Below, in pieces: positions 44,091 through 52,077 of a stretch of DNA of 64,000 bases. How positions within the stretch are numbered: position 1 is the first letter of the stretch; every line of letters starts with the position of its first letter. A program made the translations under genes and the position numbers. The notes below the pieces were generated by a model that worked only from the letters and a program-made list of their open reading frames with translations, did not search any database and was not told the DNA's origin. The DNA lies in assembly GCA_963930185.1 (NCBI GenBank), contig CAWVLT010000074.1:1-64000 (forward strand), in the 5' to 3' direction. This DNA is from JAGZEG01 sp963930185. Its GTDB lineage: Bacteria; Actinomycetota; Coriobacteriia; Coriobacteriales; UMGS124.

Positions 44091-44170
44091 GGATGCCTGC
44101 CGGCTATTACGGATACCCGCCGGCTACTGCGGATGCCTGACGATTGCTGCGGATGCCCGCCGACTGCTGT
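44091..44170. repeat. Four tandem 20-bp repeats
   Basis: Units start at 44091, 44111, 44131 and 44151, each beginning GGATGCC or GGATACC and ending in a CTATTAC/CTACTGC/TTGCTGC/CTGCTGT variant. The units are degenerate (about 14-17 of 20 bases shared). They sit between the PadR promoter and the DUF1848 gene. There are no spacers and no cas genes, so this is not a CRISPR array. Confidence 0.8.
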
Positions 44171-44217
44171 CGGCCATGCGCACTGCGCTGGCGCGCAGGG
44201 CCGGCAGCAGTCGGCGG
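44157..44217 (-). terminator. 13-bp perfect stem downstream of DUF1848
   Basis: CCGCCGACTGCTG / CAGCAGTCGGCGG with a 35-base GC-rich loop, 35 bp beyond the DUF1848 stop. The left arm is the last unit of the 20-bp tandem repeat, so repeat and hairpin overlap. No T-run. Confidence 0.5.
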
Positions 44218-44251
44218 AGGCCGGGGCAAGGGATTCGCCGTCGCGGGGGCG

Positions 44252-45169
44252 CTACTTTGCGAGGAACGTCCTCTGGCTGCCCTGCACCACTTCGTCGCCA
44301 TTGCGCAGGCGGCCTAGCAGCAATGGCGACTCGGGGTCGTGCTGGGTACGGTAGTTCTCCAGGGCCTTGCGGGCGTCCTTGTTCGCGTAGCAGTAGTGGC
44401 AGCCGTTCGGGCAGCTGTCGTAGGCTCCGATGTCGCGGCTCTCGATGCAGTGGCATCCGGCGCGCGTCCCCTTGTGCTTGAGCTTGCGGAATTCGATGCC
44501 GTTGGCGGCACCGAGCATCTCGAGCGTCATGCAGCCGCTGGGGTTGATCCCGTAGCGCGACCAGTCTCCGTTGGTGCCGCACGTCTGGATGCGCATGCCG
44601 TGCGCGGCGGCGATGCGCCCCAGCCCGGCGGCAAGCTCGTCCATGTCCTCCTCGGTGAGGGGTATGAGCTCGGGCATGTTGTAGCGCAGCTTCTTGTAGA
44701 TCTCGACAAACGAGAACACGCATCGATCCACGTGGCCGACAAGCCGGCCGCACAGGTAGTCGAACGTCTCGAGGTGCCGGGCAATAGTGTAGGCGCTCGT
44801 GAGCAGGACGGGGTCGTAGCGCCAGCAGATGCGCCTGGCTCCCACGATCCTCTCGAGATCGTAGAGCGTCTCGACCGAGTCGTCGATGGAGGGGACGAGC
44901 GGCTCGACGTCGCGTCCGTAGGCGGTGATGGTGTACTGGAAGTGCGTGTTGAACCGATCGGTTATCTCGCGTAGGCGCGCTAGGATGGGCGCGTAGTTCT
45001 TGCTGCAAAACTCGACCACGTCCACCTTGTCGGGCGTGAGCTCGTAGCGGGTGACCCTGTTGGGGAACAGCGGGTTGCGCGAGAGCGCGTAGCCCTCCTC
45101 GAAGCGCCTGAGCAGCCAGGACGTGTACCACTGCACGGTGTCGGTGCGCGCTCCGGTGTTGATGATCAT
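44252..45169 (-). CDS. DUF1848 family protein, probable iron-sulfur protein
   Basis: A 305-residue protein of the DUF1848 family. The start is set at the ATG at 45169 (MIINTGARTDTVQWYTSWLL), the family's usual N-terminus, with GGAAAGG upstream; the frame extends to 45355 without support. Family blocks: NPLFPNRVTRYELTPDKVD, WRYDPVLLTSAYT and VDRCVFSFVEIYKKL. The C-terminus carries cysteines GCHCIESRDIGAYDSCPNG followed by CHYCYAN; the CX3CX2C spacing recalls a radical SAM cluster motif but at the wrong end of the protein. Function is unknown. It appears monocistronic. Confidence 0.86.
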   Translation of the reverse strand: MIINTGARTDTVQWYTSWLLRRFEEGYALSRNPLFPNRVTRYELTPDKVDVVEFCSKNYAPILARLREITDRFNTHFQYTITAYGRDVEPLVPSIDDSVETLYDLERIVGARRICWRYDPVLLTSAYTIARHLETFDYLCGRLVGHVDRCVFSFVEIYKKLRYNMPELIPLTEEDMDELAAGLGRIAAAHGMRIQTCGTNGDWSRYGINPSGCMTLEMLGAANGIEFRKLKHKGTRAGCHCIESRDIGAYDSCPNGCHYCYANKDARKALENYRTQHDPESPLLLGRLRNGDEVVQGSQRTFLAK

Positions 45170-45295
45170 CTGACTTGCCTTTCCAATTAATCGGAGAGGG
45201 GGGCTATCCTGTGCTGTTAGGTCGTAAATGCAGACTGATGATAACCCGTCTGATGGCTGGAGGGATTTACTGTGACAGGGAAAAGACACACAAAG

Positions 45296-45334
45296 ACCCC
45301 GCCTAGACTGTAAGAAATTAAGTCTAGACGGGGT
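45296..45334 (-). terminator. Intrinsic terminator of the 45429 flavoprotein
   Basis: AACCCCGTCTAGACTT / AGTCTAGGCGGGGT on the minus strand, followed by CTTTGTGTGTCTTTTCC, 95 bp beyond the stop. Confidence 0.85.
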
Positions 45335-45428
45335 TATCGTGCGGGGAGGGGCCATCTACAGCTCGGACGTCTTGCTCTTCCCTATCCCTGGGGTCGGAAT
45401 CGACGTGTCGCGCTGGGACGGACTGCTG

Positions 45429-47093
45429 CTATGCTCCCATCACATTGCGCGCAGCGATTCGGCCGAACGCCAGGCATTCACCGATGTTGCCAGCGCCCTG
45501 ATATTTGTCGCACCACAGGGAGCCAAACTCTCCGGCGGAGTACAGGCCGGGTATGGGATTCCCGTCGATGTCGATGATCTGAGCCTTTTCGTTACGACGA
45601 GGGCCGCCGTCTGTGTTGAGAACCTCTGGGCAGCACTTGACCGCGTAGAAGGGCGGTGTGTCGATGGGGATTAGCGTATCGGCGGGACGATGGAACTGCT
45701 CGTCATCTCCGGCGGCGACGGCGGCATTCCAGCGGTCGATCGTGTTGACGAGTTCCTCGACTGGCACGCCCATCTGCTCGGCAAGCTCCTCTATGGTGTC
45801 TGCACTATAGCCAAAGCCGTCGGCAACCGGATCGACGTCGAACTCGGACTCGGTTACCTGCGTCTGGGTGAGCAGCGTGTTGGTCGAGGCGTACTCACCA
45901 AGATAAGCGCTATTGGACAGGCCGTTGCTGTCGAAGATGAACCAAGAGGTAATAGGCTGGCGGATGTTCGCCCAATCACCGCCGATGTTCTGATGACCGT
46001 GGCGGCAGCCGTAGTTCAGGGACAGGTCGGTGTCGCGCCAGTCCTTGTACATGGTGCTGCCATCCCAGTCCTGATAATAGCGACGCCCGTTGATGCCAAC
46101 GCTGATGCCCTGGTTCTTCTTGAGCATGCGGTAGACTGCCATCTCGGAACCGTCGAGCTTGATAGCATTGTTCCAGCCACCGGCGTAGCTGTTCATGTGC
46201 CACATGTCGGCGCCGCACTTGGCGCAGATGCGATGTCCGTCACCGGTGTTACACACGCCGGCCGCGGGGTGGGAGATGGGCAGGGATAGATAGTCCTGTT
46301 TCATAACGTCATCGTTTTCGAATCCGCCACAGCACATGACAACGCCCTTATTTGCCTTGGCATAGATGTTCTTGCCCCCGTACGAGTAGATGCCTCCGAG
46401 GATTCTCTTGTCTGCGGGATCCTGGATGAGGGCGATGAGCGGAGCCTCAAACAGGCGCGTGACGGTATCCGTATGTTCGCCGAGCTTGAGGTCGAGCCAC
46501 ATGACCACATGGGTGATCCCGTCAGGGTTTTCGCCGTTGAGTGTTACCCCGGTGGCATGGGCCTGCTGAGGGTACTCGCTCCACTCAGAATAGTCGCTGG
46601 GGTAATCAACGACCATGCTATCCGGTGCCCCAAGGGAGCTGAACCACTCGCGGTGCAGGGCCGTTTCCTTGGCAAAAGCCTCGAGAATGGCATCGGGCGT
46701 TGCCATGAATTCGCCGCGGAGCTCCTTGAGATAGTCAAAGAACTGTGCCTCATCGTCGGTGACCAATACAACGCCCGAGGAGAAGATGCTGTTGCCTCCG
46801 CCAAGTTGCGCGGCACCCTTCTCGAGTAGAAGGACCTTGTCACCGGAGCTCTCGGTGGCAATGGTCAACGCAGTTGCCATTCCGGCTGCGCCACCTCCCA
46901 CGACTATCTCGTCATACTCCTCATCCCAGACGATCTCTTCGACGGAAGAGGCCTCGTCGTTGCTGGGAGTCTCCGTTGCAAATGCGGAGGCGCTTGCCAT
47001 CATGGAAGCGGCCGCTGCCCCAAGGGAGGCTGCGCCGGCAGTCTTGATGAACTGCCTTCTTGACCGAGCGAGCTGGTTGATAGACTTTGCCAT
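45429..47093 (-). CDS. TAT-exported FAD-dependent flavoprotein reductase
   Basis: A 554-residue enzyme. The ATG at 47093 (MAKSINQLARSRRQFIK) follows AAAGGCGG; the frame is open to 47171 without support. The signal motif is SRRQFIKT (11-18), with a signal end near residue 40, and the FAD loop is GGGAAGMATA (66-75). The substrate loop NGRRYYQDWDG lacks the usual glutamate. It shares NTDGGPRRNEKAQII and the AGEFGSLW region with the proteins at 7649 and 10130, but unlike them has no C-terminal FMN domain, so its electron inlet must differ. CAKCGADMW is not a haem motif. It is divergent from the membrane LuxR gene. Confidence 0.89.
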   Translation of the reverse strand: MAKSINQLARSRRQFIKTAGAASLGAAAASMMASASAFATETPSNDEASSVEEIVWDEEYDEIVVGGGAAGMATALTIATESSGDKVLLLEKGAAQLGGGNSIFSSGVVLVTDDEAQFFDYLKELRGEFMATPDAILEAFAKETALHREWFSSLGAPDSMVVDYPSDYSEWSEYPQQAHATGVTLNGENPDGITHVVMWLDLKLGEHTDTVTRLFEAPLIALIQDPADKRILGGIYSYGGKNIYAKANKGVVMCCGGFENDDVMKQDYLSLPISHPAAGVCNTGDGHRICAKCGADMWHMNSYAGGWNNAIKLDGSEMAVYRMLKKNQGISVGINGRRYYQDWDGSTMYKDWRDTDLSLNYGCRHGHQNIGGDWANIRQPITSWFIFDSNGLSNSAYLGEYASTNTLLTQTQVTESEFDVDPVADGFGYSADTIEELAEQMGVPVEELVNTIDRWNAAVAAGDDEQFHRPADTLIPIDTPPFYAVKCCPEVLNTDGGPRRNEKAQIIDIDGNPIPGLYSAGEFGSLWCDKYQGAGNIGECLAFGRIAARNVMGA

Positions 47094-47332
47094 ATCGATT
47101 CCGCCTTTCTGTGATCGTCCGGATCTATTGCGAGACATTGCCGGCCTTTGACCTTGTTGCAAGTCTCGCATTGGCCATCTCGATCGTATGACTCACCTTT
47201 TCGTTGCGATAGTCTGCGAAAGGGGGACACTGCCTGTGGGGGTTGGCCGTGGGTTGTTTTCGGGCCATCACCCAAAAGGGAGATTCTTCCCATGCCATGC
47301 TTTGCTGGTATCATGAATACGGGAGGTCTGCT

Positions 47333-48742
47333 ATGTGGGGGCGACGTGCTTTGGCAACCGTTCGCGATTCTCTTGCGGACTCGGTTGGCTTTTGGGGTTG
47401 GTATAGCTTTGCGTATTGGTCAAGCAACCAAATCTATCCGGTGACGGAGGCGACGTGGTGGCTAGATCAATTTCTCTTTTCCTGCATCGGCTGCGTCGTG
47501 CTTTCCATATCACTGGTTGCAAATCGTGGTCGATTTCCTCGCGTTGACATTGTTGAAAAGGTCGCACTCATCGTCTCTATTGCCTCCCTTGGTATTCTGG
47601 GCAGCAACGATGTCTTGGGTATTTGGCTGCCGTTAACGATTGTCGCAATCGTCTCGGTTGGTCTGTGGACGTCTTGGAATATGGTCTGCTGGGGTGCCTT
47701 CTATTCGCAGTCGACCGCCCAGGTTAATCTCAGGCGAGTCCTCGTATCTCTCGTCGTCATTGCCTTGATCAAGCTTTTGACCTTTCTCCTGCCTGGGCCT
47801 TTGGACATGCTGCCCATCCTTATCATCCTCGTGTATATGCACGTGATTGCACTGGGGCGGGCGGACGGCACGTTTGTAGTTACAGACGATGAAGAGCGTC
47901 ACGTTGCAAGTGGGGCTAGGCTTATAGCGTCGGTATGGCAAATCCTTCTCGCCGTGGTGATCTTCGTTGCCATGTGGTCATTTTTGAACATGTTGCTTGT
48001 CACGAATATAGGCCATATCACACAAGGTGCCTCCGAGTCGCAGTGGGCAGTCCCGATGGCCCAGGTCATCGACATGGGTTTTGGCTTGTTTATGCTCTGG
48101 TGGACGCGTCGGGGGTGGCATGCGGTTGACTGGTCGTTGTTCTGGCAAGTGGCCTTCTTTTTGCTGGCTCTTGGCTTGCTTACGGTGTCGATTGCCGGAT
48201 CGATGCGCATTGCCCAGGTCTTTGTGAGCGCTTCATCCGTTCTGGTGTTCGTGTTTTCCGGATACTTCTTCATCCAGCTCGGTCGAAGGGGGAGTTTCTC
48301 CCCGGGAGTTGTTGTTGGTGCTGGCTATGCAGTTATCTCGGGAATCGACTGGCTTGTGCGGGGCATTGTCGTGCTGGGAGATGTTACAACGAGTAACGAG
48401 AGCTTCGTTCCCATTTTCCTATTTGCGATTCTTGTTACTATCGTCTTTTTCCTGCCTGCCCGCTCGCCGGGCATGCAGATGCTCACGACAGAATTGGCCG
48501 ACAAAAACAGAGACTCGGATTCGGGCCGCATCGCACGCTGCAAGCAGCTTGCCGCATCTTATGGGCTAACGCCTCGCGAGACGGACGTTCTGGTGCTTCT
48601 TGGCAGGGGTCGATCAACGCCGTATATTGCCGAAACTCTTTTTCTTTCCGAGAACACTGCTAAAACGTATAAGCGGCGCATATACAAGAAGCTGGATATC
48701 CATGACAAGCAGGATCTGCTTGATCTAATGGAAAACGACTAG
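47333..48742 (+). CDS. Membrane-embedded LuxR-family regulator
   Basis: A 469-residue regulator. The start at 47333 (MWGRRALATVRDSL) follows GGGAGG at 47321-47326; the frame is open from 47243. About 12 hydrophobic segments lie in residues 45-390, rich in tryptophan. A polar linker (ELADKNRDSDSGRIARCK) follows, then a LuxR HTH (GLTPRETDVLVLLGRGRST, ENTAKTYKRRIYKKLDIHDK). It is divergent from the flavoprotein at 45429 (239 bp between starts), its likely target. Compared with 2788 and 33534 its membrane part is clearly different in sequence. Confidence 0.9.
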   Translation: MWGRRALATVRDSLADSVGFWGWYSFAYWSSNQIYPVTEATWWLDQFLFSCIGCVVLSISLVANRGRFPRVDIVEKVALIVSIASLGILGSNDVLGIWLPLTIVAIVSVGLWTSWNMVCWGAFYSQSTAQVNLRRVLVSLVVIALIKLLTFLLPGPLDMLPILIILVYMHVIALGRADGTFVVTDDEERHVASGARLIASVWQILLAVVIFVAMWSFLNMLLVTNIGHITQGASESQWAVPMAQVIDMGFGLFMLWWTRRGWHAVDWSLFWQVAFFLLALGLLTVSIAGSMRIAQVFVSASSVLVFVFSGYFFIQLGRRGSFSPGVVVGAGYAVISGIDWLVRGIVVLGDVTTSNESFVPIFLFAILVTIVFFLPARSPGMQMLTTELADKNRDSDSGRIARCKQLAASYGLTPRETDVLVLLGRGRSTPYIAETLFLSENTAKTYKRRIYKKLDIHDKQDLLDLMEND

Positions 48743-48901
48743 CGTTGGCATCAGCGGAAAGCGGGAATGATAAGGCTTGGTTTACGGCTGGTCTGCCCGC
48801 TGTGTGACTTAAAGAGCGGGATAGGCGATACGGCATGAAAATGCTTTGCAACTGGACGATTTGGGGTTTAATGCCGGAACAAGACCTTAAGAGGAGTGCT
48901 G

Positions 48902-49792
48902 GTGGAAGATAGCGTGTGTGATGAGGCTGAGTTGCAGCATGGGGAGCCTTCCCAAACGAGCGTCTTCGACGTCGTGGAGCCTGCGGATCGCGTGCTTTCC
49001 GAGGGGGAGCGCGAGCTGATATATGCGTTGCTGTGCGAGCCTGAAGCTGCCTGCGGGACAGACGTCGATGCGGGCATGCCTGTTCCGGTTTTCAAAGCGT
49101 CCAGCTTGAGGAGACGCCTCGCGCATGCGACGGCAAAGGCGTCGGCCGCAAAGGCATCGGTCGCCTCTGATCCCGCGCTGCCAACAACCCAGGCACAGCG
49201 CATCTTGGGACTGACCGTTGTCTCGTCGACGTGGGCAGTCGAGGGGAGCAGCCTCACGTGGGCGGCCCTCGCCCTCAACGGAAGCCACGAGTACGCCTAC
49301 GCCTTCCCGCGGTTTGACGTGCTGGCCTACGATGCTCAGGGCGAGCTGATCGGGCGGGGCGAGCGCACGTGCTTTGCGGTTGCCCCGCTGGGAAGGCTTG
49401 CGGCCTCGGGAGCCTGGGATCTCGGTGAGGCGGCGGGAGATGTCGCCAAGGTCGTGGTCGTGGCGCAGGAGTCTGGCACCTCCTGCCGGCTTCCTATGGA
49501 CGTCGGGCGCGCGCTGCCCTACCCGGTCGACGACCTCAAGGTACGGCGCCGCTGGAGGCGTGGAGGCCTGGTCGTCACGGGGATCGTGCTCAACCCGTCC
49601 CCTCGCCTGCAGACGATTCGCGTCACCGTGCTGCTCCGTGCGAAAGGCGGAGGGCTGCTCGCGGGCCTGACGGTGTTCGTGCCGCAGGTCCCCGCGCTTG
49701 GCGAGGCGACGTTTCGGATCGAGTACGACGGGCCCGGTAGCAATTTCTCGGCTGCTGAGGCGATCGCCGAGCCCTGGGGTCCCGAAAACTAG
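48902..49792 (+). CDS. Conserved hypothetical protein, predicted beta-sandwich
   Basis: A 296-residue protein of unknown function. The start is a GTG at 48902 with GAGGAG 6 bp upstream; a GTG at 48896 overlaps that site. There is no signal peptide. Residues 1-90 are acidic then basic (SSLRRRLAHATAKASAAKAS). Residues about 100-195 and 205-290 look like two related beta domains (LTVVSSTWAVEGSSLTWAAL versus VRRRWRRGGLVVTGIVLNP), similar in style to FxLYD or DUF4352 immunoglobulin-like modules. It shares a bidirectional terminator with the methyltransferase gene. No context to suggest a role. Confidence 0.65.
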   Translation: MEDSVCDEAELQHGEPSQTSVFDVVEPADRVLSEGERELIYALLCEPEAACGTDVDAGMPVPVFKASSLRRRLAHATAKASAAKASVASDPALPTTQAQRILGLTVVSSTWAVEGSSLTWAALALNGSHEYAYAFPRFDVLAYDAQGELIGRGERTCFAVAPLGRLAASGAWDLGEAAGDVAKVVVVAQESGTSCRLPMDVGRALPYPVDDLKVRRRWRRGGLVVTGIVLNPSPRLQTIRVTVLLRAKGGGLLAGLTVFVPQVPALGEATFRIEYDGPGSNFSAAEAIAEPWGPEN

Positions 49793-49850
49793 AAGGACGG
49801 TTCGGCGGAATCGGTGGCGGGCCCGCCCCGATCTCATCCGAGCCGTCCTT
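49793..49850. terminator. Bidirectional terminator between 48902 and methyltransferase genes
   Basis: AAGGACGGTTCGG / CCGAGCCGTCCTT, one mismatch, with a GC-rich loop. The flanking genes converge on it. Confidence 0.65.
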
Positions 49851-49915
49851 GTGCGGCCTGCTGCGCCACAGCCCGAGCCCCGAGCGTCCGCCTGCTCGCC
49901 TTGTTTTCGCTTGCC

Positions 49916-51226
49916 CTACACCACTTGGAAGATGAAGAACTTCAGATAGCTACTCTCGGGGATTCCCCAGACGATGGGGTGGTCGGGCGCCTGCTGGCGT
50001 ACCTCGACCTGACGCAGCTGCACGCTGGCGCTGTGGGCTGCGTCGGCGATGACCTTGGCCAGGGCCTGCTCGTCCACGAAGTGCGAGCAGCTGCACGTCG
50101 CCAGGTATCCTCCGCGCGGGAGCAGCTTCATGGCGCGATAGTTGATCTGACGATACCCCTTGAGCGCCTCGCTCAGGTTGCGGCGGCTCTTGGTGAACGC
50201 CGGCGGGTCCAGGATGATGAGGTCAAACGGGCCTCCCTCGGAGCGGCCGCGATCTGCTTCCAGGGCGGGGAGGTATTCGAACACGTTGGCCTTGGTCCAA
50301 GCGCTACGATCCTCGAAGCCATTGAGGCGAGCGTTCTCTATGCAGTGGTCAACGGCAAGCTGGCTGGCGTCCACGCCGCGTGCGAACTGTGCGCCCTGCG
50401 ACAATGCATTGAGCGCGAAGCTGCCCACGTGCGTGAAGCAGTCGAGCACGCGCCGGCCTTGGGCGAGCCGCGCAACGGCGCGACGGTTGTACTTCTGGTC
50501 CAGGAAGAAGCCCGTCTTCTGGCTGTTCTCGAAGTCGATGTCGTAGCGTACGCCGTTCTCGCTCACGATGCGGCGCGGCTCGATTCCCGCATGCGCCATC
50601 TCGACCTCGGTGAGCGTGGCGTTGGAGGCTGGATCGTAGAAGCCCTTGTACAGCGGCAGCCCCTCCTTCTGGCGCGTCGATGCGTCGTTTCGCTCGTATA
50701 TGGCGCGGACGTCCTGGCCGTCTTCCTGCAGGACCTTGAGCATCAGCGGGTAGAGCGTCGGGCGGAGCCGCTCCATGCCGACCGTCAGGCACTCCGCCAC
50801 CAGCACGTCGTCATAGCGGTCGACGATGAGGCCGCCAAAGCTGTCTGCCTCCGAGAAGATGAGCCGGCAGCAGTCCGTGTCGTCCTCATGCCCCGCCATG
50901 CCGGCGCGACCCATCACGGCCTTGCGATATTCCCAGGCCCAGCGGATCTTGCGCTCCCAGAAGGCGCGGTCAAACTGATCGTTGGCGTTGCGCGAAATGA
51001 GGCGGATGCGGATCTTCGACTGCAGCGAGACGAGGCCGGTCCCTAGATACGTGCCTTTCTCGTCGGCAACGTCCACGAGGTCGCCGTTCTCGACGGGTCT
51101 GCCGTCCAGCGGTGCCGGCGAGATGGTGCGCACCTCGGCGTCGAACACCCAGGGGTGGCCGTGCTCGATCGAGCGGGCGCCTTTTGCGCTGATGGTGGCT
51201 ATGGGAAAGCGTCGGAGTTGCTTCAT
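49916..51226 (-). CDS. rlmI: Class I SAM-dependent rRNA methyltransferase (RlmI-like)
   Basis: A 436-residue cytoplasmic enzyme. An N-terminal PUA domain (KGARSIEHGHPWVFDAEVRT) is followed by an EEHEE-type domain, and the Rossmann methyltransferase domain begins near residue 215. Motifs: FLDQKYNRRAVARL, VLDCFTHVGSFALNALSQGA (SAM loop) and DLIILDPPAFTKSRRN with the catalytic-site DPPAF. The family methylates cytosine 5 in 23S rRNA (m5C1962 in E. coli), so the symbol is by family resemblance. The ATG at 51226 follows AAAGG. Confidence 0.92.
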   Translation of the reverse strand: MKQLRRFPIATISAKGARSIEHGHPWVFDAEVRTISPAPLDGRPVENGDLVDVADEKGTYLGTGLVSLQSKIRIRLISRNANDQFDRAFWERKIRWAWEYRKAVMGRAGMAGHEDDTDCCRLIFSEADSFGGLIVDRYDDVLVAECLTVGMERLRPTLYPLMLKVLQEDGQDVRAIYERNDASTRQKEGLPLYKGFYDPASNATLTEVEMAHAGIEPRRIVSENGVRYDIDFENSQKTGFFLDQKYNRRAVARLAQGRRVLDCFTHVGSFALNALSQGAQFARGVDASQLAVDHCIENARLNGFEDRSAWTKANVFEYLPALEADRGRSEGGPFDLIILDPPAFTKSRRNLSEALKGYRQINYRAMKLLPRGGYLATCSCSHFVDEQALAKVIADAAHSASVQLRQVEVRQQAPDHPIVWGIPESSYLKFFIFQVV

Positions 51227-51921
51227 GGTGAGGGCCTTTCTTGGCGGACGGCCGGGGGTGTGCCTGCTTGCGCGTCGGGGCTTCGGCTGCGCGAGCGTTG
51301 TGCGTTATACGTACACGTGCGATTCTAGCAGCCGCCGCCCGTGCATGCCGGTGTCATTTTGATGGCCGCGAGCGGCTGTCTGGGGGACGTCATGCCGATT
51401 GTCGGCGTTTCGGTTTTGCCCGAGACGGCGGGGATGGTGGCCCATGCAGCGCAGAGACGGTTTTCTGCCATTTTTTGAAGGAGATGAATTTCCTATAATT
51501 CAAATAGGGAATAAATTTCAACGATTATTTTCAGGTAAGTGTTACTCGATCACTAGAAGTACAGGTATGAGCAGGCATTTTCCTATAGGCCGTAACACCG
51601 CATAATAGAAACGTGTCGAAAAGTGTCCCTGAGATAAATCATAGTAAGTTGATAAGAAATTCATTCCCTCAAAAAAACGGCGCGAAGAGACGTTTTGAGT
51701 GTCGCGACCGTTCCAGACGGCCCCAGGCGCTCGTCGGCCATGCGCCGAGCGCGCTAGCCATGCGCTAGCCATGCGTCGGGTGCGCACCGATTGCGCCATC
51801 GAACGCATGTCAGCCGTGCCAATTGAACGTGCGTCAGCCAATGCCTGCCGGCTGCACGGGAAGCAAACGTCAAAAGGTGGTTAGTCGGAATAGCATAGCG
51901 GCGTGTCGGAGCGCCAGAAGG
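51227..51921. other. Intergenic region holding an AT-rich element and small direct repeats
   Basis: About 695 bp between the methyltransferase promoter and tRNA-Ser. Besides the 51468-51680 element, GCTAGCCATGC occurs twice in tandem near 51755-51776, and CGGCCATGCG-type motifs recur. No intact gene supported. Confidence 0.5.
51468..51680. mobile_element. MITE-like 213-bp AT-rich element with inverted ends
   Basis: The left end GCCATTTTTTGAAGGAGATG and the complement of the right end GCCGTTTTTTTGAGGGAATG agree over about 30 bp including the following AATTTC(C/T)TAT, with about 6 differences. The element is strikingly AT-rich in a GC-rich genome. It is flanked by imperfect direct repeats GCGCAGAGACGGTTTT (51450-51465) and GCGAAGAGACGTTTT (from 51681). 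These look like terminal inverted repeats and a degenerate target duplication, but the transposase family is not identifiable. The right arm, read leftwards, provides GAGGGA plus an ATG for a 40-codon open frame of doubtful reality. Confidence 0.5.
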
Positions 51922-52012
51922 TGGCGGAGGGAGAGGGATTCGAACCCTCGGAACGGGATCACCGCTCAACGGTTTTCAAGACCGCCGCATTAAACCACTC
52001 TGCCATCCCTCC
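51922..52012 (-). tRNA. tRNA-Ser (anticodon UGA)
   Basis: On the minus strand the gene begins GGAGGGATGGCAGAG at 52012, has the anticodon stem-loop CGGTCTTGAAAACCG with anticodon TGA, a long class II variable arm (TTGAGCGGTGATCCCGTTCCG), and the T-arm GAGGGTTCGAATCCCTC. The acceptor 3' strand TCCCTCC pairs with GGAGGGA, followed by discriminator G and an encoded CCA (51922-51924). It is located downstream of the CapA-like gene. Confidence 0.96.
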
Positions 52013-52077
52013 GCATGAGATGGTGAGACAAGATGATACCTCATGCGCGCCATCACGTGACCGTGAACTTTGCGATT

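Noticed and set aside
44091..44170. CRISPR array
   Set aside because: The 20-bp units abut directly with no unique spacers and there are no cas genes nearby.
46201..46240. CAKCG in the 45429 flavoprotein as a haem or zinc site
   Set aside because: No following His and no second cysteine pair; probably within the FAD/substrate domain.
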